38,214 nt of DNA, from assembly GCA_023954855.1 (NCBI GenBank), contig JAGSGY010000054.1, positions 1 through 38,214 of the forward strand, given 5' to 3'. Shown here one piece after another: positions 1 through 7,434 of the stretch (the first letter of the stretch is position 1; the number at the start of each line of letters is the position of its first letter). Below the pieces are notes generated by a model that worked only from the letters and a program-made list of their open reading frames with translations, had not been told where the DNA came from and searched no databases. Made by a program: the position numbers and the translations under genes. Source of the stretch: Pseudomonadota bacterium. GTDB lineage: Bacteria > Myxococcota_A > UBA796 > GCA-2862545.

Positions 1-447
1 CCAGGAGTCCGGATAACCGGATGGCAAGTGGCTGGAGCCGGTCTGGTCTTGGCGGGAGCCACGACAACCATTTCCGGCCATGCGATCAGTCTCATCGGAG
101 CGCATGGGGCCGCAAGGAGGGTCCAAAGCTACGGCGTCGATGTCTCACGGAGCTGGTCCTACCTTGGAACCGCAAGCTCCGCCGCACTGCTCTGCGCGCC
201 TCTGGTGCCCCTGTTCTTTCCCGCCGTGGGTCGCGCGATACCACGCTCCGACGCGACAAAGCTCGCGTTCGGAGCTCCCGCGCTCGCCATCCTCTCCCTC
301 TCGATTCTCTCCCCAATTGCCCAGTCACGCGTCAATCGCGCAGGCTTCCGAGCGGCCACGGGGGCGCGACCTCGGCGCGCTTCGCTCCAGCTGACGCCGA
401 TCCACTCGAAGAGAAGCAGTGGCCTCGCCCTCTCAGGAGTCTGGTGA
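1..447 (+). CDS. Partial integral membrane protein (5' end outside window)
   Basis: The reading frame is open from the first base of the window, so the gene very probably begins upstream; the first internal start-like codon is a GTG at 28. About 149 residues are visible. Three hydrophobic stretches are seen (roughly residues 10-33, 55-80 and 89-107 of the visible part), separated by short basic or polar turns, followed by a basic, low-hydrophobicity tail of about 40 residues. This pattern suggests the C-terminal part of a multi-pass inner-membrane protein. No family motif is recognised. Alternative frames over the same bases give Arg/Pro-rich products without membrane character and look like shadows. 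Existence as a gene is moderately supported; function is unknown. Confidence 0.5.
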   Translation, partial: PGVRITGWQVAGAGLVLAGATTTISGHAISLIGAHGAARRVQSYGVDVSRSWSYLGTASSAALLCAPLVPLFFPAVGRAIPRSDATKLAFGAPALAILSLSILSPIAQSRVNRAGFRAATGARPRRASLQLTPIHSKRSSGLALSGVW

Positions 448-533
448 GTCCATGACCAGGTCGAATGAAAGGACGTCATCGCGCGTAAGTGAATCCAAGA
501 CCCAACCGCGTGATGTGGATTCCAGGAGGCCCC

Positions 534-677
534 ATGCTTCGTGACAACGTGCTTCGCGTCGTCGTCTTCGTACTCGCGTTCTCGTTCGCGTCGTGGGCGA
601 AGGACTACGAGCCTGCGGCGGCGACACCCACCGCTGAAGCTCCCCAGACGGCCGACGTCCTACTCGCTCTCGAGTAG
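534..677 (+). CDS. Small secreted peptide, 47 aa, hypothetical
   Basis: A short gene with a good ribosome-binding site (AGGAGG at about 524-529, a few bases before the ATG at 534). The product starts with Met-Leu-Arg, then a hydrophobic run (residues 7-17) ending in SFASWA, which reads as a signal peptide with cleavage after SWA. A short Ala/Thr/Pro/Glu-rich mature tail of about 27 residues follows. A longer frame starting at 489 lacks a comparable ribosome site, so the 534 start is preferred. The last 18 bp overlap the 3' end of the convergent PPK2 gene. No family is recognised; it could also be a spurious frame. Confidence 0.4.
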   Translation: MLRDNVLRVVVFVLAFSFASWAKDYEPAAATPTAEAPQTADVLLALE

Positions 678-1544
678 CGCCCGCATCTCTTCGAAGCGCG
701 CGGCCTCCTTGGCATCGACCTCGGGGTAGCGCATCTCGAGCCCCTCGAGCGCCGACACGAGCGCCTCGGCCACGCACACGCGCATGTACGCCTTGTTGTC
801 CGCCGGAATCGCCATCCACGGCGCCCAGGGCCGCGACGTCTCGCGAAGGGCCTCTTGATAGGCATCCATGTAGGCCGGCCAGTGCTGGCGCTCCTCGACA
901 TCGCCGACGGCGAACTTCCAGTTCTTCTCGGGTTCATCGAGGCGGCTTAGGAAGCGTGCTTTCTGCTCGCCGTGGCTCACGTTCAGCCAGAACTTCAAGA
1001 TGGTCGTGCCGTTGCGAGCGAGATGCGCCTCGTGCTCGCGAATCGAGTGCATGCGCTCGTCCCAGATCGTGTCGAGGTCGACATCGGGAATGCGCTGACC
1101 CTTGAGGTAGCCAGGGTGGACGCGGACCACGAGCACTTCCTCGTAGTAGGAGCGGTTGTAGATGCCGATACGGCCCCGCTCGGGAGCGCGTCGAGAGGTG
1201 CGCCAGAGGAAGTCGTGGTCGAGCTCCTCGGAAGAGGGCTTCTTGAAGCTGTGCACCTCGCAGCCGGCCGGATTCACGCCCGACATCACCGCGCGAATCG
1301 TGCCGTCCTTGCCGGCGGCATCCATCGCCTGGAACACGAGCAGTACGCTGTGATGGTCGTGCGCATAGAGCACTCGCTGAAGCTCGCGCAGCTTCTCCTG
1401 GGCCGCCTTGAGGCGCTTCTTCAGCTCCTTCTTCCCGAACGAATCTGCGGGCTCGGTCGGCGCATCGGCTACCGAGAACGTCCCGTCCGAAGACACCAGA
1501 TACGGGGAGGACACCTTCACGGACGGGGGATTGGGCAACGACAT
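660..1544 (-). CDS. ppk2: PPK2-family polyphosphate kinase / polyphosphate:nucleotide phosphotransferase
   Basis: The 294-residue product has the single-domain PPK2 length and motifs. The phosphate-binding loop MDAAGKDGT lies at about residues 74-82 (Lys79, Asp80). The second conserved motif YNRSYYE is at about 129-135 (family form FNRSHYE), and an Arg/Lys-rich lid region follows. PPK2 enzymes transfer phosphate between polyphosphate and nucleotides (AMP, ADP or GDP) in the cytoplasm; the subclass cannot be assigned with certainty by eye. The start at 1544 is preceded by GGAGGT at about 1549-1554 on the minus strand. The much longer upstream extension of this frame runs into the oppositely oriented enoyl-CoA hydratase gene and is rejected. 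Its start lies 70 bp from that divergent gene, and its 3' end overlaps the small secreted-peptide gene by 18 bp. Confidence 0.92.
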   Translation of the reverse strand: MSLPNPPSVKVSSPYLVSSDGTFSVADAPTEPADSFGKKELKKRLKAAQEKLRELQRVLYAHDHHSVLLVFQAMDAAGKDGTIRAVMSGVNPAGCEVHSFKKPSSEELDHDFLWRTSRRAPERGRIGIYNRSYYEEVLVVRVHPGYLKGQRIPDVDLDTIWDERMHSIREHEAHLARNGTTILKFWLNVSHGEQKARFLSRLDEPEKNWKFAVGDVEERQHWPAYMDAYQEALRETSRPWAPWMAIPADNKAYMRVCVAEALVSALEGLEMRYPEVDAKEAARFEEMRALLESE

Positions 1545-1614
1545 CGAACCTCCGGTCCGCCACTGTAGGCCAAGTGCGCTCGGGCGCGCTATCGGAGGCG
1601 GCGGAGGCAGATCA

Positions 1615-2415
1615 ATGTCGGACTGGATCTCGGTGACCCACGACGGGCCCATCGCCACACTCACGCTCGACCGACAGGCGCGTCGCAACGCGATGAACAG
1701 CGCTGTCTGGACCGATCTTAGGGACGTGGCGCACGGACTCGCCGCATCGCCTCCTCGGGTGTTGATCGTCACCGGCGCCGGTGGCCACTTCAGCTCGGGC
1801 ATGGACCTGTCCGCAGACAACCCGTTGCTCATGAGGCTGTTGCCCCTCATCCAGAAGCGCGACGAGCAAGGCCTGACGCAGCTCATCGCCGAGCTCCAAG
1901 AGACGATGAATGCCTACGCGGACTTCCCCGTCCCCGTCATCGCGGCCGTCGAGGGTGCTTGTGCCGGCTCTGGCCTCGAGTGGGCCCTGTCCTGCGACCT
2001 CATCGTCGCCGCAGAAGGCGCGTTCTTCTCACTTCCCGAGACCCGTCACGGCATGGTTCCCGATGTGGGCGGCACCACTCGCCTGACCCGCCGCGTCGGA
2101 CAGGCACGGGCTTCGGACCTCATCCTCACCGGACGGAACCTGAGCCTGGACGAAGCCGAGACCTGGGGCCTCGTCGATCGGCGCGTCCCCGAGGGAACCG
2201 CCTTGAAGGCCGCCACCGAGCTCGCCAAGCAGATTTGCTTGAGCGCACCGACGGCCACCGAACAGGCGCTGACGGTCCTCAAAGACCTCGAGAACAACGA
2301 CCCCAGCTTGGCCCGTGAACGCGCCGCCGGGACCCGCGCCCTGATCTCGGGAGAGGTCCTCGAGGGCTTCGCCGCCTTTGGCGAGAAGCGCGCACCGAAG
2401 TGGGCCGCCCAATGA
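1615..2415 (+). CDS. Enoyl-CoA hydratase/isomerase (crotonase) family protein
   Basis: A 266-residue crotonase-fold protein, the usual length for the family. The oxyanion-hole region GGHFSSGMDLSA is at about residues 56-67. Both catalytic glutamates of true hydratases are visible: Glu122 in AGSGLEWALSCD and Glu142 in SLPETRHGMVPD, followed by the family signature GGTTRLTRRVG. Hydration of 2-enoyl-CoA to 3-hydroxyacyl-CoA in fatty-acid breakdown is therefore likely, although substrate specificity cannot be read. The ATG at 1615 has GGAGG at 1603-1607. The stop overlaps the start of lnt (ATGA, 2412-2415), so the two are probably co-transcribed and translationally coupled, although their functions are not obviously related. 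Confidence 0.9.
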   Translation: MSDWISVTHDGPIATLTLDRQARRNAMNSAVWTDLRDVAHGLAASPPRVLIVTGAGGHFSSGMDLSADNPLLMRLLPLIQKRDEQGLTQLIAELQETMNAYADFPVPVIAAVEGACAGSGLEWALSCDLIVAAEGAFFSLPETRHGMVPDVGGTTRLTRRVGQARASDLILTGRNLSLDEAETWGLVDRRVPEGTALKAATELAKQICLSAPTATEQALTVLKDLENNDPSLARERAAGTRALISGEVLEGFAAFGEKRAPKWAAQ

Positions 2416-3968
2416 GCGACAAGCCGCACATCGCCCTACGCATCGTCGTGGTGCTCGCTGCCGCATCGGTCCTGTCGATCCTCGCACCGCCAGTGAACCT
2501 CCACTGGCTGCACTGGGTCGCCTACCTGCCGATGTTCTGGGCGTTGCGGGCCGACACCCCCCGCGCCAACCGCTGGCTCGCGTTTCTCTACGGCACTGTC
2601 GGCGTTGGCCTGATCTTCCGATGGATCATGGAGTCGATCCTCGGCTTCTCGAACCTCCCGACACCCGTCGCCTGGCTCACTCTGGTCCTCTTCTCGGTGG
2701 TGTTCGGACTCACGCACCTCGTGCTCTGGCCGAGCGTGCATCCGCTGCGCAAGTGGCTCGGAAGCCTGTGGATCCTGGTGATCCCGTCCATGCAGGTCGC
2801 CCTTGAGTTCGTGACCATGTTCCTGTTCTTGTTCCCCTACAACCACGGGGTGAGCCAGTACGAGTTCCCCTACACCTGGCAGCTGGCCAGCGTGACCGGC
2901 GTGTGGGGACTGACCTGGCTCGTGTTCTTCGTGAACTGCACCCTCGCCGAGGCCATGTACCGTCGACGAGAAGGTCGAAAGGACATGCCGGTGGAGTGGA
3001 TTGCGAGCGCGGTCGCCCTGGTTTCCGTCGTGATCCTGTTCGGCGCCTGGCGCTTCAACTCAGTCGAGGCGCAGCTGCGCGAGGCGCCGGTGCTGAAGGT
3101 CGGCCAGATCCAGACCGACATCACGATGAAGCACCGCATGTCCGAGGGCCGAAAGAAGGCCTTCGACATCTGGCGGCGCGAGACCGAGTTGCTCGTCGCC
3201 GAGACCGATCCCGGCGATGTCGACACCGTGATCTGGTCCGAAGGCGCAAGCCCGTACAACGTGCATGAAGGCAAGGCGAACGCCCTGCTCGGCGGCTTGG
3301 CCAAAGAGGGCGGCTTCGAGCTGATCGTCGGCGGCGGCACCTTCGAGGCTGGCAAGACCAAGGACGACTACAAGGCGTACAACTCGCTCTACCTGTTCAG
3401 CAAGGAGGGCGAGATCCTCGGTCGCTACGACAAGAACGTGCCCCTGCCCTTCGGCGAGTACCTGCCCTTCGCGAGCACGTTCCCGATCCTTCGCGAATGG
3501 ATTCGCGGCCCCGGCAACTTCCGCGCCGGCGAGGGTGCCGAGGTGGTCGCCGGCCAATACCGCTACGCCCCGCCGATCTGCTACGAAGCCATCCTCCCCG
3601 GCATGTGTGCCCGCTTCGACAGTCCCGATGTCTTCGTGAACGTGACCAACGACGCCTGGTTCGGAGACACTGCCGCCCCCCATCAGCACGGCATGCTGGC
3701 GGCGGTGCGCTCGATCGAGCTCGGCATCCCGATGATCCGCGCCGGCTACACGGGCATGTCGATGGTGGTCGAGCCCCATGGGGTGATCCACTCCGAGACC
3801 CAGCCATTCGTTCGCGAGAACCGGGTGATCGGCGTGCGCATGAAGACCATCCCCACGCTGTATTCGCGCCTGGGCAACTGGTTTGCGTGGCTCTGCCTCG
3901 TCGGGTCGGCTGCGGGAATCGCAGTCGCGCGCAGAAGAAGGCTAGACAGCCCAGGCGCCAACCGTTAA
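2412..3968 (+). CDS. lnt: Apolipoprotein N-acyltransferase
   Basis: The 518-residue protein has an N-terminal membrane half (about six hydrophobic segments within residues 8-215) and a C-terminal nitrilase-like domain (about 228-485), then a last membrane helix before a basic tail. The catalytic triad of the Lnt/nitrilase fold is visible: Glu277 in WSEGASP, Lys341 in YDKNVPLPFGEYLP and Cys390 in PPICYEAI. Lnt transfers an acyl chain from phospholipid to the N-terminal cysteine of diacylglyceryl-lipoproteins at the periplasmic face of the inner membrane. The window encodes at least five predicted lipoproteins that would be substrates. The start at 2412 (ATGA overlap with the upstream hydratase) is preferred over an in-frame ATG 12 bp earlier, inside the hydratase gene. 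Confidence 0.95.
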   Translation: MSDKPHIALRIVVVLAAASVLSILAPPVNLHWLHWVAYLPMFWALRADTPRANRWLAFLYGTVGVGLIFRWIMESILGFSNLPTPVAWLTLVLFSVVFGLTHLVLWPSVHPLRKWLGSLWILVIPSMQVALEFVTMFLFLFPYNHGVSQYEFPYTWQLASVTGVWGLTWLVFFVNCTLAEAMYRRREGRKDMPVEWIASAVALVSVVILFGAWRFNSVEAQLREAPVLKVGQIQTDITMKHRMSEGRKKAFDIWRRETELLVAETDPGDVDTVIWSEGASPYNVHEGKANALLGGLAKEGGFELIVGGGTFEAGKTKDDYKAYNSLYLFSKEGEILGRYDKNVPLPFGEYLPFASTFPILREWIRGPGNFRAGEGAEVVAGQYRYAPPICYEAILPGMCARFDSPDVFVNVTNDAWFGDTAAPHQHGMLAAVRSIELGIPMIRAGYTGMSMVVEPHGVIHSETQPFVRENRVIGVRMKTIPTLYSRLGNWFAWLCLVGSAAGIAVARRRRLDSPGANR

Positions 3969-4049
3969 TGTAGGGACATCGCTGGTTCGCCGGCAAGCAG
4001 TCCATGGAGACGACGAAGCTTCGGCTTTCTCCAACATCTCCACTCTCGC

Positions 4050-4072
4050 CCCCGTGTGTATCCCCGTGTGTA
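4050..4072. repeat. Two tandem copies of an 11-bp direct repeat (CCCCGTGTGTA)
   Basis: CCCCGTGTGTA occurs at 4050-4060 and again at 4062-4072, a 12-bp period close to one helical turn. It lies in the 228-bp gap between lnt and the receiver-domain gene, just upstream of a TATATG box (4085-4090) and 60 bp before a strong terminator. The spacing suggests a direct-repeat protein-binding site for a short transcript, but no regulator is identified. The same gap holds a 10-bp palindrome CGAAGCTTCG at 4014-4023. Confidence 0.4.
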
Positions 4073-4131
4073 AAAACGGTCGGGTATATGAGGAGCACGG
4101 TGGGCGGGAGCATGGACGACTGCTCACAGAC

Positions 4132-4163
4132 CCCGCTCGGTTCGCCGAAGCGGGTTTTTCTTT
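4132..4163 (+). terminator. Strong intrinsic terminator with TTCG tetraloop
   Basis: The left arm at 4132-4140 pairs with 4145-4154 (nine pairs, one bulged A at 4148) around a TTCG loop at 4141-4144. It is followed by TTTTT at 4155-4159 and further T-rich sequence. It lies 163 bp downstream of the lnt stop and just upstream of the receiver gene. It may end lnt read-through, end a short independent RNA, or act as an attenuator for the downstream gene. Confidence 0.75.
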
Positions 4164-4196
4164 GTTTCGAAGTATGCTCAAGACTCTGGGGGCCAC

Positions 4197-4547
4197 CTGA
4201 GTCGCATACTGCTCGTCGAGGACGACGCCGACCTCGCAGAAATCTGGACTGAGCTGCTGGAACTGCTCGGCCACGAGGTCACTTGGGCGGCTACGCTTCA
4301 GGCACTTCGCGCCACAGTGCCCGGCTCGATAGACCTCGCCATCGTCGATTGGACCCTTCCCGATGGCTCAGGCTCGGACGCACTCGCCCACATCGCGACA
4401 CATTATCCTGACGCGAAGGCGGTGGTCACCACGGGGCACGATGAAAGCACGGTCCCGAACGGGATCCACGGCGTGTCCGCAGTGCTTCGAAAGCCCTTCC
4501 GAATCCGCGAACTACGGGAAGTGGTGACCAAATTAACGAGCGCCTAG
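4197..4547 (+). CDS. Stand-alone response-regulator receiver domain, non-ATG start
   Basis: The 116-residue product is a CheY-like receiver domain without an output domain. All key residues are visible: the acidic pair in ILLVEDD, the phospho-accepting Asp in IVDWTLPDGSG, the Thr of VVTTGH and the invariant Lys of LRKPF. Such proteins accept phosphate from a histidine kinase and act by protein-protein contact; no kinase is in the window. The first in-frame ATG (4317) would delete the first half of the domain, so the true start must be earlier. The best candidate is CTG at 4197, whose bases overlap the TGA of an out-of-frame 8-codon ORF (ATG at 4174). An indel in the GGGGG run at 4188-4192, or slippage there, would also give an ATG start. 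The gene sits directly behind a strong terminator. Confidence 0.8.
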   Translation: MSRILLVEDDADLAEIWTELLELLGHEVTWAATLQALRATVPGSIDLAIVDWTLPDGSGSDALAHIATHYPDAKAVVTTGHDESTVPNGIHGVSAVLRKPFRIRELREVVTKLTSA

Positions 4548-4624
4548 CATGGGTACGATCCCGATGACAGCGCGTTGATCACGCCGAAGGCCCAAAATCG
4601 GACGGCGGGCCCTGACAAAAAGTG

Positions 4625-4654
4625 TTGATGCCGCCAGGGGATCGGACGCATACT
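4625..4654 (+). promoter_or_regulatory. Candidate sigma-70-type promoter between the receiver gene and mtnA
   Basis: TTGATG at 4625-4630 and CATACT at 4649-4654 are separated by 18 bp, a fair match to -35 and -10 boxes in an otherwise GC-rich genome. It would read toward mtnA, whose start lies about 190 bp downstream. It overlaps a terminator-like inverted repeat, so only one of the two readings may be right. Confidence 0.3.
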
Positions 4655-4681
4655 CCTAGACCAGTGGCGGCTGATTTTTCT
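4630..4681 (+). terminator. Possible terminator after the receiver gene
   Basis: GCCGCCA at 4630-4636 is complementary to TGGCGGC at 4665-4671, and the right arm is followed by TGATTTTTCTT. The 28-base loop is long, which weakens the case, but the T-tract after a GC arm, 83 bp past the receiver stop, fits an intrinsic terminator. Confidence 0.35.
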
Positions 4682-4721
4682 TCCGCTGCGACCCGAGACA
4701 GTCCCCTTCGCCGGCGCCATC

Positions 4722-4738
4722 ACGCAAAGCTTTTGCGT
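4722..4738. promoter_or_regulatory. Inverted repeat ACGCAAA-N3-TTTGCGT, possible operator
   Basis: Perfect 7-bp arms with a 3-bp spacer lie about 105 bp upstream of the mtnA start. A TATATT box at 4747-4752 follows within ten bases. The size and position suit a dimeric regulator site, but no regulator can be named. Confidence 0.35.
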
Positions 4739-4782
4739 CTCCTCCATATATTGCGGTGGATTCTGCGCGAAGGGGGCTTTCG

Positions 4783-4797
4783 GTTCGGGTCCCGAAC
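4783..4797. promoter_or_regulatory. Inverted repeat GTTCGGG-T-CCCGAAC, possible operator or 5'-UTR hairpin
   Basis: Perfect 7-bp arms around a single T, 46 bp before the mtnA ATG and 30 bp after the TATATT box. It could be a second protein-binding site. As RNA the near-absent loop makes a simple hairpin less likely. It and the 4722-4738 repeat are the only symmetric elements found in the 295-bp gap between the receiver gene and mtnA, apart from the terminator-like repeat. Confidence 0.35.
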
Positions 4798-4842
4798 GAG
4801 AGCCTCGCCCACGACAGGTTAGCTGCGTGCGCTGGAGGCTCG

Positions 4843-5799
4843 ATGAGCGTCGAAGCGATTCGGTGGAAGGACGGCAGCCTGTGGCTGATCGATCAGCGCG
4901 TACTGCCTCACGACGAGGCGTGGGTGCAGTGTACCGACGCCCAGAGCACCGCCAAGGCTATCGCCGATATGGTGGTTCGCGGTGCACCCGCGATCGGCAT
5001 CACCGCGGCCTATGGCCTTGCGCTCGAGGCGAGGGCCGGCGGAGACCTCGACCTCGCGCGGGACGTGCTCTTGGCTTCGCGGCCCACCGCCGTCAACCTG
5101 CGCTGGGCCCTCGATGAGCTGGCCGACTGTCCGCCGAGCGATCTGCTCGATGCCGCGCGCCAGATGCATGCCGACGACATCGCCATCAACCAGTCCATGG
5201 GCGCGCACGGCGCCTCCCTTCTGCCCAAGGGCGCGAAGCTCTACCACCACTGCAACACCGGTGCGCTCGCGACCGGGGGCTGGGGTACGGCCCTTGGCAT
5301 CGTGCGATCGGCATGGCTCGAGGATGCCTCCCTGCACGTCTGGGTGGGCGAGACCCGCCCGTATCTGCAAGGTGCGCGACTGACGGCCTGGGAGCTCGAG
5401 CAGGAGTCCATCCCCTGCACGCTGGTGGCCGACAGTGTTGCGGCCTCACTCATGGCACGCGGCGAAGTCGATGCGGTACTGGTCGGCTGCGATCGGGTGG
5501 CCGCGAACGGCGACGTTGCGAACAAGATTGGCACGCTGATGCTCGCCGTGCTCGCCAAGCGCTACGGCGTCGCCTTCTACGTTGCGATGCCCAGCTCCAC
5601 CCTCGACATGCGCTGCCCGACAGGTGCCGAGATTCCGATCGAGGAGCGCGATGCCAGCGAGGTGCAAGGCCACCGCGGCGTGACTTGGGCGGCCAACGTG
5701 CCCGTCCACAACCCGGCCTTCGACGTCACGCCCGCTGAATTGATCACCGCATGGGTCACTGAGAACGGGCTGTGGACCCCCACAGAATCCGCGGCCTGA
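4843..5799 (+). CDS. mtnA: S-methyl-5-thioribose-1-phosphate isomerase
   Basis: The 318-residue protein carries the MtnA signatures: MVVRGAPAIG at about 43-52, SRPTAVNL at about 79-86, HCNTGALAT with the catalytic Cys137, VGETRPYLQGARLTAWEL around 168-185, and VGCDRVAANGDVANKIGT with the catalytic Asp217. It converts methylthioribose-1-phosphate to methylthioribulose-1-phosphate in methionine salvage. The ATG at 4843 is chosen because GGAGG lies at 4834-4838 and the conserved N-terminus begins here; an in-frame extension to 4756 is unsupported. No other salvage gene is nearby, so the enzyme is encoded apart from its pathway. eIF2B-alpha-like relatives share the fold, but the full MtnA motif set favours the isomerase. 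Confidence 0.95.
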   Translation: MSVEAIRWKDGSLWLIDQRVLPHDEAWVQCTDAQSTAKAIADMVVRGAPAIGITAAYGLALEARAGGDLDLARDVLLASRPTAVNLRWALDELADCPPSDLLDAARQMHADDIAINQSMGAHGASLLPKGAKLYHHCNTGALATGGWGTALGIVRSAWLEDASLHVWVGETRPYLQGARLTAWELEQESIPCTLVADSVAASLMARGEVDAVLVGCDRVAANGDVANKIGTLMLAVLAKRYGVAFYVAMPSSTLDMRCPTGAEIPIEERDASEVQGHRGVTWAANVPVHNPAFDVTPAELITAWVTENGLWTPTESAA

Positions 5800-5882
5800 G
5801 GGTGACGCAGCACCTGCCATGCAGCGCTGCACCTTGCCCAGTCCCCTGAGAACCGGATAAGAAGCAGCTCATCGGAGGCTCT

Positions 5883-6128
5883 ATGCCCGTCATCGCCATT
5901 GGAATGCCCAGCGCGTGGGAACTCGGCGTCGTCCTCGTCATCGTCCTGGTCATCTTCGGACCCGGAAAGCTGCCGCAGGTCTTCCGTTCGCTCGGCCAAG
6001 GGCTCAAGTCGTTCCGCGACGCCCAGAAGGACGAGGGTGCAGGCGCTCCGAAGGACGTGACCCGTGCAGAGCTGCCGCCCGTGGTGGGCGAAGAAGCCCA
6101 CGAAGTCAAGACCAAGGAAATGGCCTAG
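5883..6128 (+). CDS. tatA: Sec-independent translocase subunit TatA/TatE
   Basis: The 81-residue protein has the TatA layout: a short N-terminal segment, one transmembrane helix (about residues 12-26), the FGPGKLP hinge, an amphipathic helix (about 30-47, LPQVFRSLGQGLKSFRDA) and an acidic flexible tail. TatA forms the pore-like component for export of folded proteins. The ATG at 5883 has GGAGG at 5874-5878. The gene is 83 bp downstream of mtnA and may be co-transcribed with it. tatB and tatC are not in the window. The stop codon overlaps that of the convergent hutI in a CTAG at 6125-6128. Confidence 0.9.
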   Translation: MPVIAIGMPSAWELGVVLVIVLVIFGPGKLPQVFRSLGQGLKSFRDAQKDEGAGAPKDVTRAELPPVVGEEAHEVKTKEMA

Positions 6129-7369
6129 GTCCCGACGAGTTCTCCGCCGATCACCACGTGTTCGGCCCGGTGACACGCCATATGCTGCACGAGCACCGAC
6201 GGCTCTGCAGGCTCCCCAACCGGCGGCCGCACCAACACCAAGTCCCCTGCCATGCCGACGGCAACGCGTCCGCGATCTGACAGGTCGAGTGCACGCGCCG
6301 CCTCGACGGTGATGCCGCGCAGGACCTCGGTGACCGTCATCCGCAGCATGACCGAGGCTAGGGTGGCCGCCGTCCAGAGATCGACGACGGGCGACGTGCC
6401 CGGGTTGTAGTCGGTGGCCACGGCGAGACGCACCCCCGCTTCGCGAAGCGCCTCGATCGGCGGCGCCGGATCGCGCAGATACAGCATCGCTCCAGGCAAC
6501 ATCACGCCGACCGTGCCGGCCGCGGCCATCGCGGCCATACCCTCCGCATCGATGTGCTCGAGGTGGTCGGCCGAAGACGCGCCGAGTCGCGCCGCCAGCG
6601 CAGCAGCCCCCGTATACGTCACCTGTTCAGCGTGGATGCGAAGCCCGAGCCCGCTTGCTTTCGCCGCCCCGAATAGCTGCTCACACTCGGCAATCGTGAA
6701 CGCCCCCCTATCGACATAGGCATCCGCGAAAGAGGCGAGAGACGCGACCGCTGGGAGCTGCTCCTCGATGAGCTGCTTCAGATACGCCTCACGATGGGCA
6801 CGATGCTCGGCAGGCACTGTATGCGCCCCCAGCCAGGTCGTGACGACGTGAACCCCCGCTTGCTCGCCAGCTTGAGCGGCTGCCTTCAGCTGCTTGGTCT
6901 CATCGGCCACCGACAGCCCGTAGCCGCTCTTGACTTCGACGGTTGTGACGCCGCGCGACCGCATCGCGAGCAGCCGAGTGCGCGTGGCATCGACCAGCTC
7001 CGCTTCACTCGCAGCACGGGTCGCCCGCACCGTCGAGAGAATGCCACCGCCTGCCTCGAGGATGGCGCTGTACTCTGCCCCAGCGAGCCGGGCCTCGAAC
7101 TCCGGCGCACGCGATCCGGCCCAGGCGGCATGGGTGTGGCAATCGACGAGGCCTGGAAGGCCGATCAGGCCCTTCCCCGACAGATTGTCCGCAGCGTCAG
7201 GAGCCTTGTCCGAGGGCCCGACCCAGGCCACACGCCCGTCACGAAACCCCACGGCTGCCCCGTCGAGCCTACCGAGCCCGTCGTCCGAGTCCATGGTCAA
7301 TAGGGTTTCGATGTCCCGAATCACGAGGTCCACAGCGGTACTCCCAGTTGCCAGCGCCAGGATAGGCAT
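6125..7369 (-). CDS. hutI: Imidazolonepropionase
   Basis: The 414-residue amidohydrolase has the HutI features: metal ligands in DCHTHAAW (His78, His80), the substrate-site motif KSGYGL (about 147-152), a third histidine in IHAEQ (His246) and the metal-site Asp in ATDYNPGT (about 318-325). It hydrolyses 4-imidazolone-5-propanoate to N-formimino-L-glutamate in histidine degradation. The frame extends upstream to 7420, but the ATG at 7369 starts the recognisable N-terminal beta domain. It also leaves 65 bp to the divergent lipoprotein gene instead of 14 bp. No hutH, hutU or hutG is seen, so the gene stands alone. It ends in the shared CTAG with tatA. Confidence 0.93.
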   Translation of the reverse strand: MPILALATGSTAVDLVIRDIETLLTMDSDDGLGRLDGAAVGFRDGRVAWVGPSDKAPDAADNLSGKGLIGLPGLVDCHTHAAWAGSRAPEFEARLAGAEYSAILEAGGGILSTVRATRAASEAELVDATRTRLLAMRSRGVTTVEVKSGYGLSVADETKQLKAAAQAGEQAGVHVVTTWLGAHTVPAEHRAHREAYLKQLIEEQLPAVASLASFADAYVDRGAFTIAECEQLFGAAKASGLGLRIHAEQVTYTGAAALAARLGASSADHLEHIDAEGMAAMAAAGTVGVMLPGAMLYLRDPAPPIEALREAGVRLAVATDYNPGTSPVVDLWTAATLASVMLRMTVTEVLRGITVEAARALDLSDRGRVAVGMAGDLVLVRPPVGEPAEPSVLVQHMACHRAEHVVIGGELVGT

Positions 7370-7434
7370 GCTACCTATGACCGTCTTTCTGTATTCGTGC
7401 GGGTTCTTTTCGCCCGCCACGCTCGAGGTTCCCC

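Noticed and set aside
4004-4252. 82-codon plus-strand frame across the terminator into the receiver gene
   Set aside because: It reads through a strong hairpin and continues in a wrong frame of the receiver gene; no motif.
4544-4747. 67-codon minus-strand frame between the receiver gene and mtnA
   Set aside because: No ribosome site, unusual composition, and it covers the candidate promoter, terminator and operator elements.
4783-4797. T-loop-like GTTCGGGTCCCGAAC word as part of a tRNA gene
   Set aside because: No acceptor, D or anticodon stem can be built around it; it is a simple palindrome.
6941-7369. hutI as part of a histidine-utilisation operon
   Set aside because: No hutH, hutU, hutG or hutC-like gene is found on either side.
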